Assembly (NCBI RefSeq): GCF_000328705.1 | Contig: NC_019673.1 | Coordinates: 9,249,501-9,313,500, forward strand | Direction of reading: 5' to 3' | Length of the DNA: 64,000 bases | Source of the DNA: Saccharothrix espanaensis DSM 44229 | Lineage (GTDB): Bacteria; Actinomycetota; Actinomycetes; Mycobacteriales; Pseudonocardiaceae | Shown here: positions 17,737-25,462 of the stretch, one piece after another | Position numbering within the stretch: the first letter of the stretch is position 1 | How the letters are laid out: each line of letters begins with the position of its first letter | The notes under the pieces: generated by a model | Databases searched by the model: none | What the model was told of the DNA's origin: nothing | Seen by the model: only the letters and a program-made list of their open reading frames with translations | Translations under genes and position numbers: made by a program

Positions 17737-18365
17737 CCCGGCTTCCGCGCGATCAGGTACGCCTGCTGCACCTTCTCGTTCGGCGGCTCGGGCGCGCGGA
17801 CCACCGTCGTGCGCAGCTCGAAGCCGGCGTCGACCACCTGCGCCGCGATCCGCTCCGGCGGCAGCCGGTAGGCCACCAGGTCGACCTGGTGGCCGTAGCC
17901 CTCGGTGATGTGGCGGCGCTCGTCGCCCGCCTGGAACGCCAGCAGCAGGTGCCCGCCGGGAGCCAGCACCCGGAAGAACCCGGCGAACACTTCGGGGTGC
18001 AGTTCCGGCGGCACGTGGATCACCGAGTACCAGGCGACCACGCCGCCCAGCGCGCCGTCCGGCAGGTCCAGCCCGGTCATCGAGCCGACCTCGAAGCGCA
18101 GGCCCCGGTGCCGTTCGCGGGCCACCTCGACCATGCCCGGCGACAGGTCGACGCCGAACGCGTCCAGCCCCAGCGACGCCAGGTGCGCGGTGATCCGGCC
18201 CGGTCCGCAGCCGACGTCGGCCACCTGCCCGGTCGTGTACTCGGCGAACATCCCGAGCACGGCCCGGTCCGCCGCGTTGGTCGCCAGGTGGTCCCGCAGC
18301 AGCTCCTCGTAGGACACCGCGACCTTGTCGTAGGACGTGCGGGTGGCGTCCAGGAAGTCGGTCAA
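17733..18365 (-). CDS. Class I SAM-dependent methyltransferase
   Basis: A 210-residue Rossmann-type methyltransferase. Motif I is VADVGCGPGRITAHL, motif II FGVDLSPGMVEVAR, then VVAWYSVIHVPPELHPEVF (motif IV/V region) and LAPGGHLLLAFQAG. This is the small-molecule methyltransferase type, with HVPPE resembling relatives of unknown substrate. The start is taken as TTG at 18365 because it overlaps the upstream stop codon as TTGA, matching the overlap style of this operon, and the preceding frame is the GT87 gene read out of phase. The operon context (endonuclease IV, GT87, DUF3052) gives no clear substrate. Confidence 0.8.
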   Translation of the reverse strand: MTDFLDATRTSYDKVAVSYEELLRDHLATNAADRAVLGMFAEYTTGQVADVGCGPGRITAHLASLGLDAFGVDLSPGMVEVARERHRGLRFEVGSMTGLDLPDGALGGVVAWYSVIHVPPELHPEVFAGFFRVLAPGGHLLLAFQAGDERRHITEGYGHQVDLVAYRLPPERIAAQVVDAGFELRTTVVRAPEPPNEKVQQAYLIARKPG

Positions 18366-19765
18366 GGTTTCGCTCTCGCCTTCGACACCGCCAGGAACCG
18401 GTCCAGCGGCCGGTCGCGGAAGCTCACCTGGGATTTCAGGAACACGAAGAACAGGGCGACCAGCAGCGCGGCCCGACCCCACACGCCGATCACCACGGCC
18501 TGCGCGGCGAACCCGTCGTAGATGCCCGACGGCTGGCCGAACTCGATCGCGTAGTACCAGCGGAAGATCCCGATGCCCATCGCGATGTCGGCCGCGAAGT
18601 AGGCGAACGCCCAGCCCAGCGGCACCCGCAGCAGCACGAACATCGGCACCAGCCACAGCGTGTACTGCGGCGAGTGGACCTTGTGCAGCAGCAGGAACCC
18701 GCACAGCATGGCCGCCGACACCGGCACCCACGGGTAGACGCCCTCGCGCAGGAACCGCCGCCAGCCGATCCAGCAGGCCAGCGCGAACGACGCCAGGATG
18801 CCCACCGGCGAGAGCACGCCGACGATCGCCTGCATGGTCTCGTCCGGCATGAACGGCCGCATCGCCCAGAACCAGATCGAGTTCGTGGTGATGTCGACCC
18901 GGCGCAGCTGCTGGAACGTGAACGACGCCTGCCAGCCCGCGAAGCCGGCCACCGCGAACGGCAGGTTCACCAGCACGACCGTGACCGCGGCCGCGAGCGC
19001 GACCTTCACCGCGCCCGGCCAGTCGAGCTTGCGCCCGTCGGTCAGCCCCTCGCGGCCGCCGGTCAGCACGTACAGGCACAGCGGCAGCACGAACGCCGCC
19101 GGGTAGATCTTGAACGCGAACCCGAGGCCGAGCAGCACCGACGCGACCACCGCGCGGTCCACCAGCGGGCGCGGTGTGCGCCCCCAACCCCGGTGCACGA
19201 CGAACACCGCCGCCACCGCGCAGAACACGACCGGCAGGTCCCAGTTGTGGAACGCGTAGAGCACCATCGGCGGGCCCATCGCCCACAGCAGCGCGCGCCA
19301 GCGGCTCAGCTTGCCCAGCAGCCACGCCGTGGCCAGCCCGAACGGGGCCATCAGCAGCGCCGAGAACAGCAGGAACGTGGCGTCGTCGTGCGCGAAGATC
19401 GCGCCGGCCCAGATCAGCAGGCCGGTGAGCACCGGGTACTCGACCGTGCCGCCGACCAGCACGCCGTTGGTGCTGATGCTGCCGTCGACGTACGGGAACA
19501 CGTGCCGGTCGACGTCGCGGCCGATCCACAGGTGCTGGATGTCGGAGTAGCAGACGTCCTCTTTGTTGCGCTTCTCGTAGTCCGGCTGGGTGCGGCCCCA
19601 CTGGTCGAAGGCCGGGCCGGTGCAGCGGTCCTTGTTCGCGAACCCCGCGAGCAGCGTCAGCCCGCACAGGAGGACCAGCGCGGCCAGCGCGGCCCGGCCG
19701 AACCGGTGCGACCGTCGCCCGGCCACCCGTTCGGGCACCGCGGCCACCTCCCGTGTCACGCTCAT
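18362..19765 (-). CDS. GT87-like integral membrane glycosyltransferase
   Basis: A 467-residue membrane protein with about ten hydrophobic segments; the first is residues 26-43. It shares with the GT87 protein at 7037 the early external loop (YSDIQHLW), VEYPVLTGLLIW, the FKIYPAAFVLPL segment and HSPQYTLWLVPM, so both belong to the polyprenol-phosphate-sugar-using GT-C group. The likely role is adding mannose or a related sugar to envelope lipoglycans or glycoproteins on the outer face of the membrane. The ATG at 19765 overlaps the end of the endonuclease IV gene (ATGA), and its own stop overlaps the methyltransferase start. Confidence 0.82.
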   Translation of the reverse strand: MSVTREVAAVPERVAGRRSHRFGRAALAALVLLCGLTLLAGFANKDRCTGPAFDQWGRTQPDYEKRNKEDVCYSDIQHLWIGRDVDRHVFPYVDGSISTNGVLVGGTVEYPVLTGLLIWAGAIFAHDDATFLLFSALLMAPFGLATAWLLGKLSRWRALLWAMGPPMVLYAFHNWDLPVVFCAVAAVFVVHRGWGRTPRPLVDRAVVASVLLGLGFAFKIYPAAFVLPLCLYVLTGGREGLTDGRKLDWPGAVKVALAAAVTVVLVNLPFAVAGFAGWQASFTFQQLRRVDITTNSIWFWAMRPFMPDETMQAIVGVLSPVGILASFALACWIGWRRFLREGVYPWVPVSAAMLCGFLLLHKVHSPQYTLWLVPMFVLLRVPLGWAFAYFAADIAMGIGIFRWYYAIEFGQPSGIYDGFAAQAVVIGVWGRAALLVALFFVFLKSQVSFRDRPLDRFLAVSKARAKP

Positions 19766-20532
19766 CGGCCCAGGTGCTCGCGGAGGAACGCGATGTCCGC
19801 CGCCTGCCCCTCGTCCGGTGTCTCGACCAGTGCGGGCGCGTCGGCCGCGGCGACCACCGCGACCAACTGCTCCGGGTCGATCGTGCCCGACGCGATGTTG
19901 GCGTGCCGGTCGCGCGCCGAGCCGAACTCGTCGCGCGAGCTGTTGAGGTGCACCAGGTCGATCCGGCCGGTGATGGCCTTCACCCGGTCGACGATGCCGA
20001 CCAGGTCCTCGCCGGAGGCGAACGCGTGGCAGGTGTCCAGGCAGAACCCGGCGCCGAACTCGCCGACGGCGTCCCACAGCCGGGCCAGCATGTCGAACGT
20101 GCGGGCCATGGCGTTGTCGCCGCCCGCGGTGTTCTCGATCAGGATCGGGACCGCGAAGCCGCCGTCCCGCGCCTGCCGCTCGAACATCTTGCGCCAGTTC
20201 GCGATGCCGTCGGCCGGGTCCTCGCCCTTGGTGACGTGGCCGCCGTGCACGATCAGGCCCTTCGCGCCGACCTTGGCCGCGCCGTCGGCGTGCTGGAGGA
20301 CCATCTTGCGGGACGGGATGCGGATCCGGTTGTTCAGCGACGCGACGTTGACCAGGTACGGCGCGTGGACGAAGACGTCCAGGTCGGCGGCGAGCAGCTC
20401 GTCGGTCTGCGGGTGCGGCGCGGGCGCCTTCCACCCCTGGGGATCGGCGAGGAAGAACTGGACGACTTCGGCGTCGCGGGCAGCCGCGGCGCCCACTGGG
20501 TCGTCGTCGCGGACGTGAGCCCCGATGCGCAT
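19762..20532 (-). CDS. nfo: Deoxyribonuclease IV (AP endonuclease, Nfo family)
   Basis: A 256-residue TIM-barrel endonuclease that cuts 5' of abasic sites in base-excision repair. The metal-binding motifs are all present: HAPYLVN, VHGGH, ENTAGGDN, CLDTCHAFASG, HLNSSRDEFGSARDRHANI and the final ETP. The N-terminus MRIGAHVRDDD is normal. It is the first gene of the coupled set nfo-GT87-methyltransferase-DUF3052; why a repair enzyme is tied to envelope genes is not evident. No clear promoter was picked out in the 152-bp gap before the divergent gene. Confidence 0.9.
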   Translation of the reverse strand: MRIGAHVRDDDPVGAAAARDAEVVQFFLADPQGWKAPAPHPQTDELLAADLDVFVHAPYLVNVASLNNRIRIPSRKMVLQHADGAAKVGAKGLIVHGGHVTKGEDPADGIANWRKMFERQARDGGFAVPILIENTAGGDNAMARTFDMLARLWDAVGEFGAGFCLDTCHAFASGEDLVGIVDRVKAITGRIDLVHLNSSRDEFGSARDRHANIASGTIDPEQLVAVVAAADAPALVETPDEGQAADIAFLREHLGR

Positions 20533-20684
20533 GACTGTGCAGAGTAGTCGGGTCCTGCGGCGAGTCGGCCGCGACCGCCGGTAGGAAAATTGTCAGATCG
20601 GAACATGACTCGCGTCACCACGAGGCCTTACGCTCGTTACTTGTAAGTAGGAAACGGCGCGGAGGCAGGCCAGGGAGGCTGGAC

Positions 20685-21686
20685 ATGCGGACCCGACTCA
20701 CCCGGCTGTCGGTGGCGGTGGCCGTGGTGTTCGCGGTCGGTGCGCTCGGCGCGGGAACGGCCCAGGCGGCCGAACCCGTGGTCGTGGGCAGTTGTGCCAC
20801 CACCATCCAGGCAGCGCCGGGCACGCCCGTGTCGCTGAGCCCCGGCGCGGTCGTCCAGCCGGTGTTCGACCTGGTCAGGGCCATCCCGCTGCTCGGTCCG
20901 CCGCTCGCCGAGCCGTTCAGGAAGGCGTTCACCGCGCTGCCGCCGATCCCGATCGGCGCGATCCCCACCGGGTCCGGCGTGATCACCGGCGGCGAGATCG
21001 CGGACAAGGTCGTGGCGGAGTTGAACAAGATTCCACTGCTCGGGCCGATCCTGACCACCCTGACCACCGGCGTGCGGACCACGTTGACGCAGCTCTGCGG
21101 AGTGACGGTGACCGGCGTGAACGCCGCCGTCGCCCCCGTGCAGGAGGGCACCAAGGGCCTCGCGGACGCCTCGCAGGAGGCCGTCGGCCAACTGCCCGGC
21201 GTGCCCGGCACCAAGCCCACCCCGAACCCGGGCACCCCGCCGCCCGGCACCGGTCAGCCCGGCACCCCGCCCGGTGGCACGCCGGGGACCGGTCAGCCCG
21301 GCGGCCTGCCCGGCGGGTTCGCCCCGGTCGGCGGCGTCGGCGGGCTCGACCTGCCGCTGTACGGCGCGAACCCGTTCAGCGGGAACTTCGGCCGGGTGCC
21401 GCTGTTCAGCTACGGCTCGCTGCCGTTCGCGATGCCCGGCCAGTTCACGCCGTCGCCGGGGGTCCGGTACGGCGGCAACGTCCCCGGCTACCGGCCCGGC
21501 TTCGGGCTGCCGGGCGCGGACACCGACGGCGTGCAGACCGCCGGGCGCGCGCAGGCGCTGCCGGGCACCGGGCGGATGGGCGGCGGTGTCGCGGCACCCG
21601 TGATGCTGGCCGTGCTCCTGCTCTCGTGCGTGACCGGAGCGCTCGTGCGCACCTGGGTGCTGCGCCGCGCGACCGCCTCGCCGTGA
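20685..21686 (+). CDS. Secreted, membrane-anchored Pro/Gly-rich surface protein
   Basis: A 333-residue protein. The signal peptide ends GTAQA at about residue 28. The mature N-domain (to about 165) has two cysteines (GSCATT, QLCGVT) and repeated IPLLGPPLAEP / IPLLGPILTTL segments. A linker rich in PGTPPPGTGQP follows, then an aromatic Gly/Pro-rich region (LPLYGANPF, LFSYGSLPF), and a C-terminal hydrophobic helix (VMLAVLLLSCVTGALV) with a basic tail RTWVLRRATASP. This architecture suggests an exported protein held in the membrane by its C-terminus. No enzyme motif is seen. GGGAGG precedes the ATG. A TACTT-GT-AAGTA dyad at 20638-20649 lies in the upstream region. Confidence 0.7.
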   Translation: MRTRLTRLSVAVAVVFAVGALGAGTAQAAEPVVVGSCATTIQAAPGTPVSLSPGAVVQPVFDLVRAIPLLGPPLAEPFRKAFTALPPIPIGAIPTGSGVITGGEIADKVVAELNKIPLLGPILTTLTTGVRTTLTQLCGVTVTGVNAAVAPVQEGTKGLADASQEAVGQLPGVPGTKPTPNPGTPPPGTGQPGTPPGGTPGTGQPGGLPGGFAPVGGVGGLDLPLYGANPFSGNFGRVPLFSYGSLPFAMPGQFTPSPGVRYGGNVPGYRPGFGLPGADTDGVQTAGRAQALPGTGRMGGGVAAPVMLAVLLLSCVTGALVRTWVLRRATASP

Positions 21687-21715
21687 CCTCCTTCACCCCC
21701 GCGAAGACCAGCGGA

Positions 21716-21751
21716 AACCGGCCCCCGGCGGCAGCGCCCCGGGGGCCGGTT
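21716..21751 (+). terminator. Hairpin terminator after the surface-protein gene
   Basis: AACCGGCCCCCGG (21716-21728) pairs perfectly with CCGGGGGCCGGTT (21739-21751) across a 10-nt loop, 29 bp after the stop. It separates this gene from the rpsF operon. Confidence 0.85.
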
Positions 21752-21753
21752 GC

Positions 21754-21837
21754 TACCCTCTGCGAGTTGCTGACGCGACGACCCTCCTGCCACGGAAAGT
21801 CCGTGGCCGCCGAGTCCACAGGAGGTGAGTGGTCTTC
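21754..21837 (+). promoter_or_regulatory. rpsF leader with hairpin, candidate S6:S18 autoregulatory element
   Basis: TACCCT (21754-21759) is a possible -10. The leader that follows contains a perfect hairpin, CCACGGA (21790-21796) and TCCGTGG (21800-21806), flanked by CCG triplets, 31 nt before the rpsF ATG. In many bacteria the S6:S18 complex binds a structured leader with a conserved CCG to repress this operon. The match here is by position and general form only. Confidence 0.35.
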
Positions 21838-22173
21838 ATGCGTCATTACGAAGTGATGGTCATCCTCGACCCCAGTCTCGACGAGCGCACGATCGCGCCG
21901 TCCCTTGACACGTTCCTCAACGTCATCCGCACCACGGGCGGGAACGTCGAGAAGGTCGAGGTGTGGGGCAAGCGCCGGTTGAGCTTCGAGATCAGCAAGA
22001 ACACCGAGGGCATCTACGCCGTCCTCGACCTGATCTCGTCCCCCGACGCGGTGAAGGAGCTGGACCGCCAGCTCGGTCTGCAGGAGACGGTGCTCCGGAC
22101 CAAGGTCCTGCGCCGCGAGCCCTCGAAGGCCCCGCGGCAGAAGCCCCGCAAGCCCGCGGCAGCCAAGGCTTAG
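21838..22173 (+). CDS. rpsF: 30S ribosomal protein S6
   Basis: Binds 16S rRNA with S18 in the platform of the small subunit. The 111-residue sequence starts MRHYEVMVILDPSLDE and contains VWGKRRLSFEI and LLQ-type helix LDRQLGLQETVLRTKVLRRE; a basic Lys/Pro/Ala tail extends beyond the usual core. ATG at 21838 has CAGGAGG at the correct distance; the in-frame GTG/ATG at 21829 is too close to that site. First gene of rpsF-ssb-rpsR-rplI. Confidence 0.96.
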   Translation: MRHYEVMVILDPSLDERTIAPSLDTFLNVIRTTGGNVEKVEVWGKRRLSFEISKNTEGIYAVLDLISSPDAVKELDRQLGLQETVLRTKVLRREPSKAPRQKPRKPAAAKA

Positions 22174-22186
22174 GAGCCCTCCCGAC

Positions 22187-22699
22187 ATGGCCGGCGAGAC
22201 GACGATCACGGTGGTCGGGAACCTGACCGCCGATCCCGAGCTGCGCTTCACCCAGTCCGGGGCGGCGGTGGCGAGCTTCACGGTCGCCTCCACCCCGCGC
22301 ACCTTCGACAAGGCGTCGGGGGAGTGGAAGGACGGGGAAGCCCTGTTCCTGCGGTGCAACGTGTGGCGGCAGGTCGCGGAGAACGTGGCCGAGTCCCTCA
22401 CCCGGGGTTCGCGGGTGCTCGTGACCGGGCGCCTGCGCCAGCGTTCCTTCGAGACGAAGGAAGGCGAGAAGCGCACCGTCATCGAGCTGGAGGTCGACGA
22501 GATCGGCCCCTCGCTGCGGTACGCGACCGCGAAGGTCAACAAGGTGAGCCGTGGAGACGGCGGTGGCGGCGGCTTCGGCGGCGGCGGCGGTCAGTCTCGC
22601 GGCGGTGGCGGCGGCGGCGGTGCCCCGGCCGACGACCCGTGGGGCTCCGCGCCCCCGGCGGGTTCCGGCGGCGGTTTCTCCGACGAGCCCCCCTTCTAG
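22187..22699 (+). CDS. ssb: Single-stranded DNA-binding protein
   Basis: A 170-residue SSB. The OB fold occupies residues 1-115 (TTITVVGNLTADPELRFTQS, then FLRCNVWRQVAENVAESL and GSRVLVTGRL). A glycine-rich linker follows (GGGGGFGGGGGQS and more), and the acidic tip FSDEPPF is the usual partner-docking tail. It protects single strands during replication and repair. It starts 13 bp after rpsF, the conserved position. Confidence 0.96.
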   Translation: MAGETTITVVGNLTADPELRFTQSGAAVASFTVASTPRTFDKASGEWKDGEALFLRCNVWRQVAENVAESLTRGSRVLVTGRLRQRSFETKEGEKRTVIELEVDEIGPSLRYATAKVNKVSRGDGGGGGFGGGGGQSRGGGGGGGAPADDPWGSAPPAGSGGGFSDEPPF

Positions 22700-22741
22700 A
22701 CCGCACCCCACACTTCACTGCGTCACACCAGGAGTAACCAC

Positions 22742-22981
22742 ATGGCCAAGCCGCCTGTGCGCAAGCCCAAGAAGAAGGTCTGCGCGTTCTGCAAGGACCG
22801 CAACGCGCACGCCATCGACTACAAGGACACCACCCTGCTCCGGAAGTACATCTCGGACCGGGGCAAGATCCGCGCCCGCCGGGTGACCGGCAACTGCTCG
22901 CAGCACCAGCGCGACGTCGCCGTCGCGGTCAAGAACGCCCGCGAGATGGCGCTGCTGCCCTACACCTCGACCGCTCGCTGA
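22742..22981 (+). CDS. rpsR: 30S ribosomal protein S18, zinc-binding (C+) form
   Basis: A 79-residue S18. The motif VCAFCKDRN gives a CxxC pair, and a third Cys in GNCSQHQRD with an adjacent His completes a likely zinc site, so this is the zinc-dependent form, not the Zur-controlled spare. DYKDTTLLRKYISDRGKI is the conserved S6-contact region. AGGAG precedes the ATG. Confidence 0.95.
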   Translation: MAKPPVRKPKKKVCAFCKDRNAHAIDYKDTTLLRKYISDRGKIRARRVTGNCSQHQRDVAVAVKNAREMALLPYTSTAR

Positions 22982-22995
22982 GAAGGGGGAACACC

Positions 22996-23451
22996 GTGAA
23001 GCTCATCCTCACCGCTGACGTCAGCGGCCTCGGTGGCCCCGGCGACATCGTCGAGGTCAAGGACGGCTACGGCCGCAACTACCTGCTGCCCCGCGGCCTG
23101 GCGATCCTCGCCACCAAGGGCGCGGCCAAGCAGGTCGAGGTCATCCGCCGCGCGCAGGAGACCCGCCGGGTGCGCGACCTGGACCACGCCAAGGAGATCA
23201 AGTCCTCGCTGGAGGGCCTGGGTTCCGTGACGCTCAAGGCGAAGGCCGCCGTCGGCTCGAAGAAGCTGTTCGGCTCGGTCACCTCGTCCGACATCGTCTC
23301 GGCGGTCCGCACCGCGGGCGGCCCGACGCTGGACAAGCGGTCGATCGACATCGCCGGCCACATCAAGACCCTGGGCAAGCACACCGTGTCGGTGCGCCTG
23401 CACCCGGAGGTCACGGTGGCGCTGGCCGTCGAGGTCGCCGCGACGGTCTGA
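22996..23451 (+). CDS. rplI: 50S ribosomal protein L9
   Basis: A 151-residue L9. The N-terminal domain has the family pattern MKLILTADVSGLGGPGDIVE followed by VKDGYGRNYLLPRGLA. A long connecting helix leads to the C-terminal domain ending LHPEVTVALAVEVAATV. GTG start with AAGGGGG upstream. It closes the ribosomal operon; a long hairpin follows within 20 bp. Confidence 0.96.
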   Translation: MKLILTADVSGLGGPGDIVEVKDGYGRNYLLPRGLAILATKGAAKQVEVIRRAQETRRVRDLDHAKEIKSSLEGLGSVTLKAKAAVGSKKLFGSVTSSDIVSAVRTAGGPTLDKRSIDIAGHIKTLGKHTVSVRLHPEVTVALAVEVAATV

Positions 23452-23470
23452 GACCGCGCGTTCCACCACC

Positions 23471-23513
23471 GCAAGGGCCGCTCGGCCGGGTACTCCGGTC
23501 GGGCGGCCCTTGC
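23471..23513 (+). terminator. Terminator of the rpsF-ssb-rpsR-rplI operon
   Basis: GCAAGGGCCGC (23471-23481) pairs perfectly with GCGGCCCTTGC (23503-23513), and the intervening bases extend the stem by about nine more pairs, three of them wobbles, to a 3-nt loop. Confidence 0.88.
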
Positions 23514-23524
23514 GCACGTCCGGC

Positions 23525-23749
23525 TGTGGACAACTCGATGTGACACAGTGGCCGCGACACGCCGTGCAGGCGGTCACACGCGACACGCCGAGGGTGTGAG
23601 CAAGGACTTTTCCACACACTTGTCCACAGGCATTGACCTGCTGAAACTTCTGTCACAGCCGGAGTTGTACCCAGGTTGTCCACAGCTTTGCCCGACGTTG
23701 TGGGTCAACCCGGCAAAGCCATCCCCAAGCTGTCCACCGGCTGTCCACA
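23525..23749. promoter_or_regulatory. Cluster of DnaA boxes between rplI and dnaB
   Basis: Three exact copies of the actinobacterial DnaA box TTGTCCACA lie at 23525-23533 (minus strand), 23620-23628 and 23676-23684. Near copies are TTTTCCACA at 23608-23616 and CTGTCCACA at 23741-23749, with a weaker CTGTCCACC at 23730-23738. All fall within 225 bp of a 422-bp gap that has no gene. The last box is just upstream of the predicted dnaB -35, so DnaA could regulate dnaB, be titrated here, or load helicase locally. Confidence 0.7.
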
Positions 23750-23756
23750 GGCTCGT

Positions 23757-23786
23757 TTGCCTGCGCCATCCGGGGGGCTCTAGCGT
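23757..23786 (+). promoter_or_regulatory. Candidate dnaB promoter
   Basis: TTGCCT (23757-23762), an 18-bp spacer and TAGCGT (23781-23786), about 80 bp before the dnaB start and directly downstream of the last DnaA box. Confidence 0.4.
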
Positions 23787-23873
23787 CCGCCAGGTCGCTG
23801 AGCGTGCCTCGCCGAGATTGTCGTACCCGCGGGGTAGAACTTGGGGTCACGAACAGATTGGGGTGAGTTCGCG

Positions 23874-25235
23874 GTGGCGCTGGTGGACGACCGGGGGATG
23901 GCCGAGCCCGGTTTCGAACGGCAGCCGCCGCAGGACCTCGCCGCGGAGCAGTCCGTGCTCGGCGGGATGCTGCTGAGCAAGGACGCGATCGCCGACGTGG
24001 TCGAGGTGCTCGCCCCCAACGACTTCTACCGGCCCGCGCACCAGGCCGTGTACGACTGCGTGCTCGACCTGTACGGGCGCGGCGAGCCGGCCGACCCGAT
24101 CACCGTGTCGGCGGAGCTGGAGCGCCGGGGCGAGCTGCTGCGCGTCGGCGGCGCGCCGTACCTGCACACCCTGATCGCCACCGTGCCGACGGCCGCGAAC
24201 GCGTCGTACTACGCGGAGATCGTGGCCGAGAAGGCCGTGCTGCGGCGGCTGGTCGAGGCGGGCACCCGGATCGTCCAGCTCGGCTACAACGGCGCCGAGG
24301 GCGCGGACGTGGACGAGGTGGTCGACCGCGCGCAGGCCGCCATCTACGAGGTGACCGAGCGCCGCACCACCGAGGACTACGTGGTGCTGGAAGAGCTCCT
24401 CCAGCCGACCATGGACGAGATCGACGCCATCGCCTCGCGCGGCGGCTCGTCGCTGGGCATCCCGACCGGCTTCGCCGACCTGGACGAGCTGACCAACGGC
24501 CTGCACCCCGGCCAGATGATCATCGTCGCGGCCCGCCCCGGTGTCGGCAAGTCGACCCTGGGCCTGGACTTCGCCCGGTCGTGCTCGGTGAAGCACGGCC
24601 TGACCAGCGCCATCTTCTCGCTGGAGATGAGCAAGACCGAGATCGTCATGAGGATGCTCTCCGCCGAGGCGAAGATCCGGCTCGGCGACATGCGCGGTGG
24701 CCGGATGAGCGACGACGACTGGACCAGGCTGGCCCGCCGGATGAGCGAGATCAGCGAGGCGCCGATGTTCGTGGACGACTCGCCGAACCTGACCATGATG
24801 GAGATCCGGGCCAAGGCCCGGCGGTTGAAGCAGCGGCACGACCTGCGCCTGGTGATCGTCGACTACCTCCAGCTGATGTCCTCGGGCAAGCGCAGCGAGT
24901 CGCGCCAGCAGGAGGTCTCGGAGTTCTCCCGGAACCTGAAGCTGATCGCCAAGGAGCTGGAGGTCCCGGTGATCGCGATCAGCCAGCTGAACCGAGGCCC
25001 GGAACAACGCACCGACAAGCGCCCGCAGCTGTCCGACCTGCGTGAGTCCGGCTCGCTGGAGCAGGACGCGGACATGGTGATCCTGATCAACCGCCCGGAC
25101 GCCTGGGAGCGCGACGACCCCCGCGCCGGCGAGGCCGACCTGATCATCGCCAAGCACCGCGCCGGCCCCACCGCGACCATCACCGTCGCCCACCAACTCC
25201 ACTACAGCCGCTTCGCCGACCTCGCCCAGTCCTGA
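23874..25235 (+). CDS. dnaB: Replicative DNA helicase DnaB
   Basis: The hexameric helicase that unwinds DNA at the fork and binds primase. The 453-residue product has the N-terminal domain (PPQDLAAEQSVLGGMLLSKD, then VPTAANASYYAEIV), a linker, and the RecA-like motor: Walker A ARPGVGKST with Lys226, the IFSLEMSK region, Walker B LVIVDYLQLM, and SQLNRGPEQR and LRESGSLEQDAD. No intein interrupts the P-loop or other motifs, unlike several actinobacterial dnaB genes. GTG at 23874 with GGGGTGAG upstream is chosen; an earlier ATG at 23841 is possible but has no site. Confidence 0.95.
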   Translation: MALVDDRGMAEPGFERQPPQDLAAEQSVLGGMLLSKDAIADVVEVLAPNDFYRPAHQAVYDCVLDLYGRGEPADPITVSAELERRGELLRVGGAPYLHTLIATVPTAANASYYAEIVAEKAVLRRLVEAGTRIVQLGYNGAEGADVDEVVDRAQAAIYEVTERRTTEDYVVLEELLQPTMDEIDAIASRGGSSLGIPTGFADLDELTNGLHPGQMIIVAARPGVGKSTLGLDFARSCSVKHGLTSAIFSLEMSKTEIVMRMLSAEAKIRLGDMRGGRMSDDDWTRLARRMSEISEAPMFVDDSPNLTMMEIRAKARRLKQRHDLRLVIVDYLQLMSSGKRSESRQQEVSEFSRNLKLIAKELEVPVIAISQLNRGPEQRTDKRPQLSDLRESGSLEQDADMVILINRPDAWERDDPRAGEADLIIAKHRAGPTATITVAHQLHYSRFADLAQS

Positions 25236-25462
25236 CCCGCGCGCGGACCGAAGGCCACCGCCGGCCGCTGCGGCGCGGCACGGCCCAGGGGAGCGCGCAG
25301 CGGTGCGGTGGCTGCTCGACGGACTGCTCATCCAGCCGGTGATCGACCCGTCGACCGAGGTGGCCGGGCCGAACTCCGCAGCTGAACCGCCGACGGCCCG
25401 TCATGCGGCGAGGAACGTGAAAGCGGGGGACCCGGTCGGGCTTGATCGCTAGGGTCGGGGTG

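Noticed and set aside
23665..23673. TTGTACCCA as another DnaA box
   Set aside because: Two mismatches in the core; not counted.
23525..23749. This DnaA cluster as oriC itself
   Set aside because: oriC in this group lies between dnaA and dnaN with many more boxes; neither gene is here and no AT-rich unwinding stretch is visible.
23874..25235. Intein in dnaB
   Set aside because: Walker A, Walker B and the later motifs are continuous and the length is normal for an uninterrupted DnaB.
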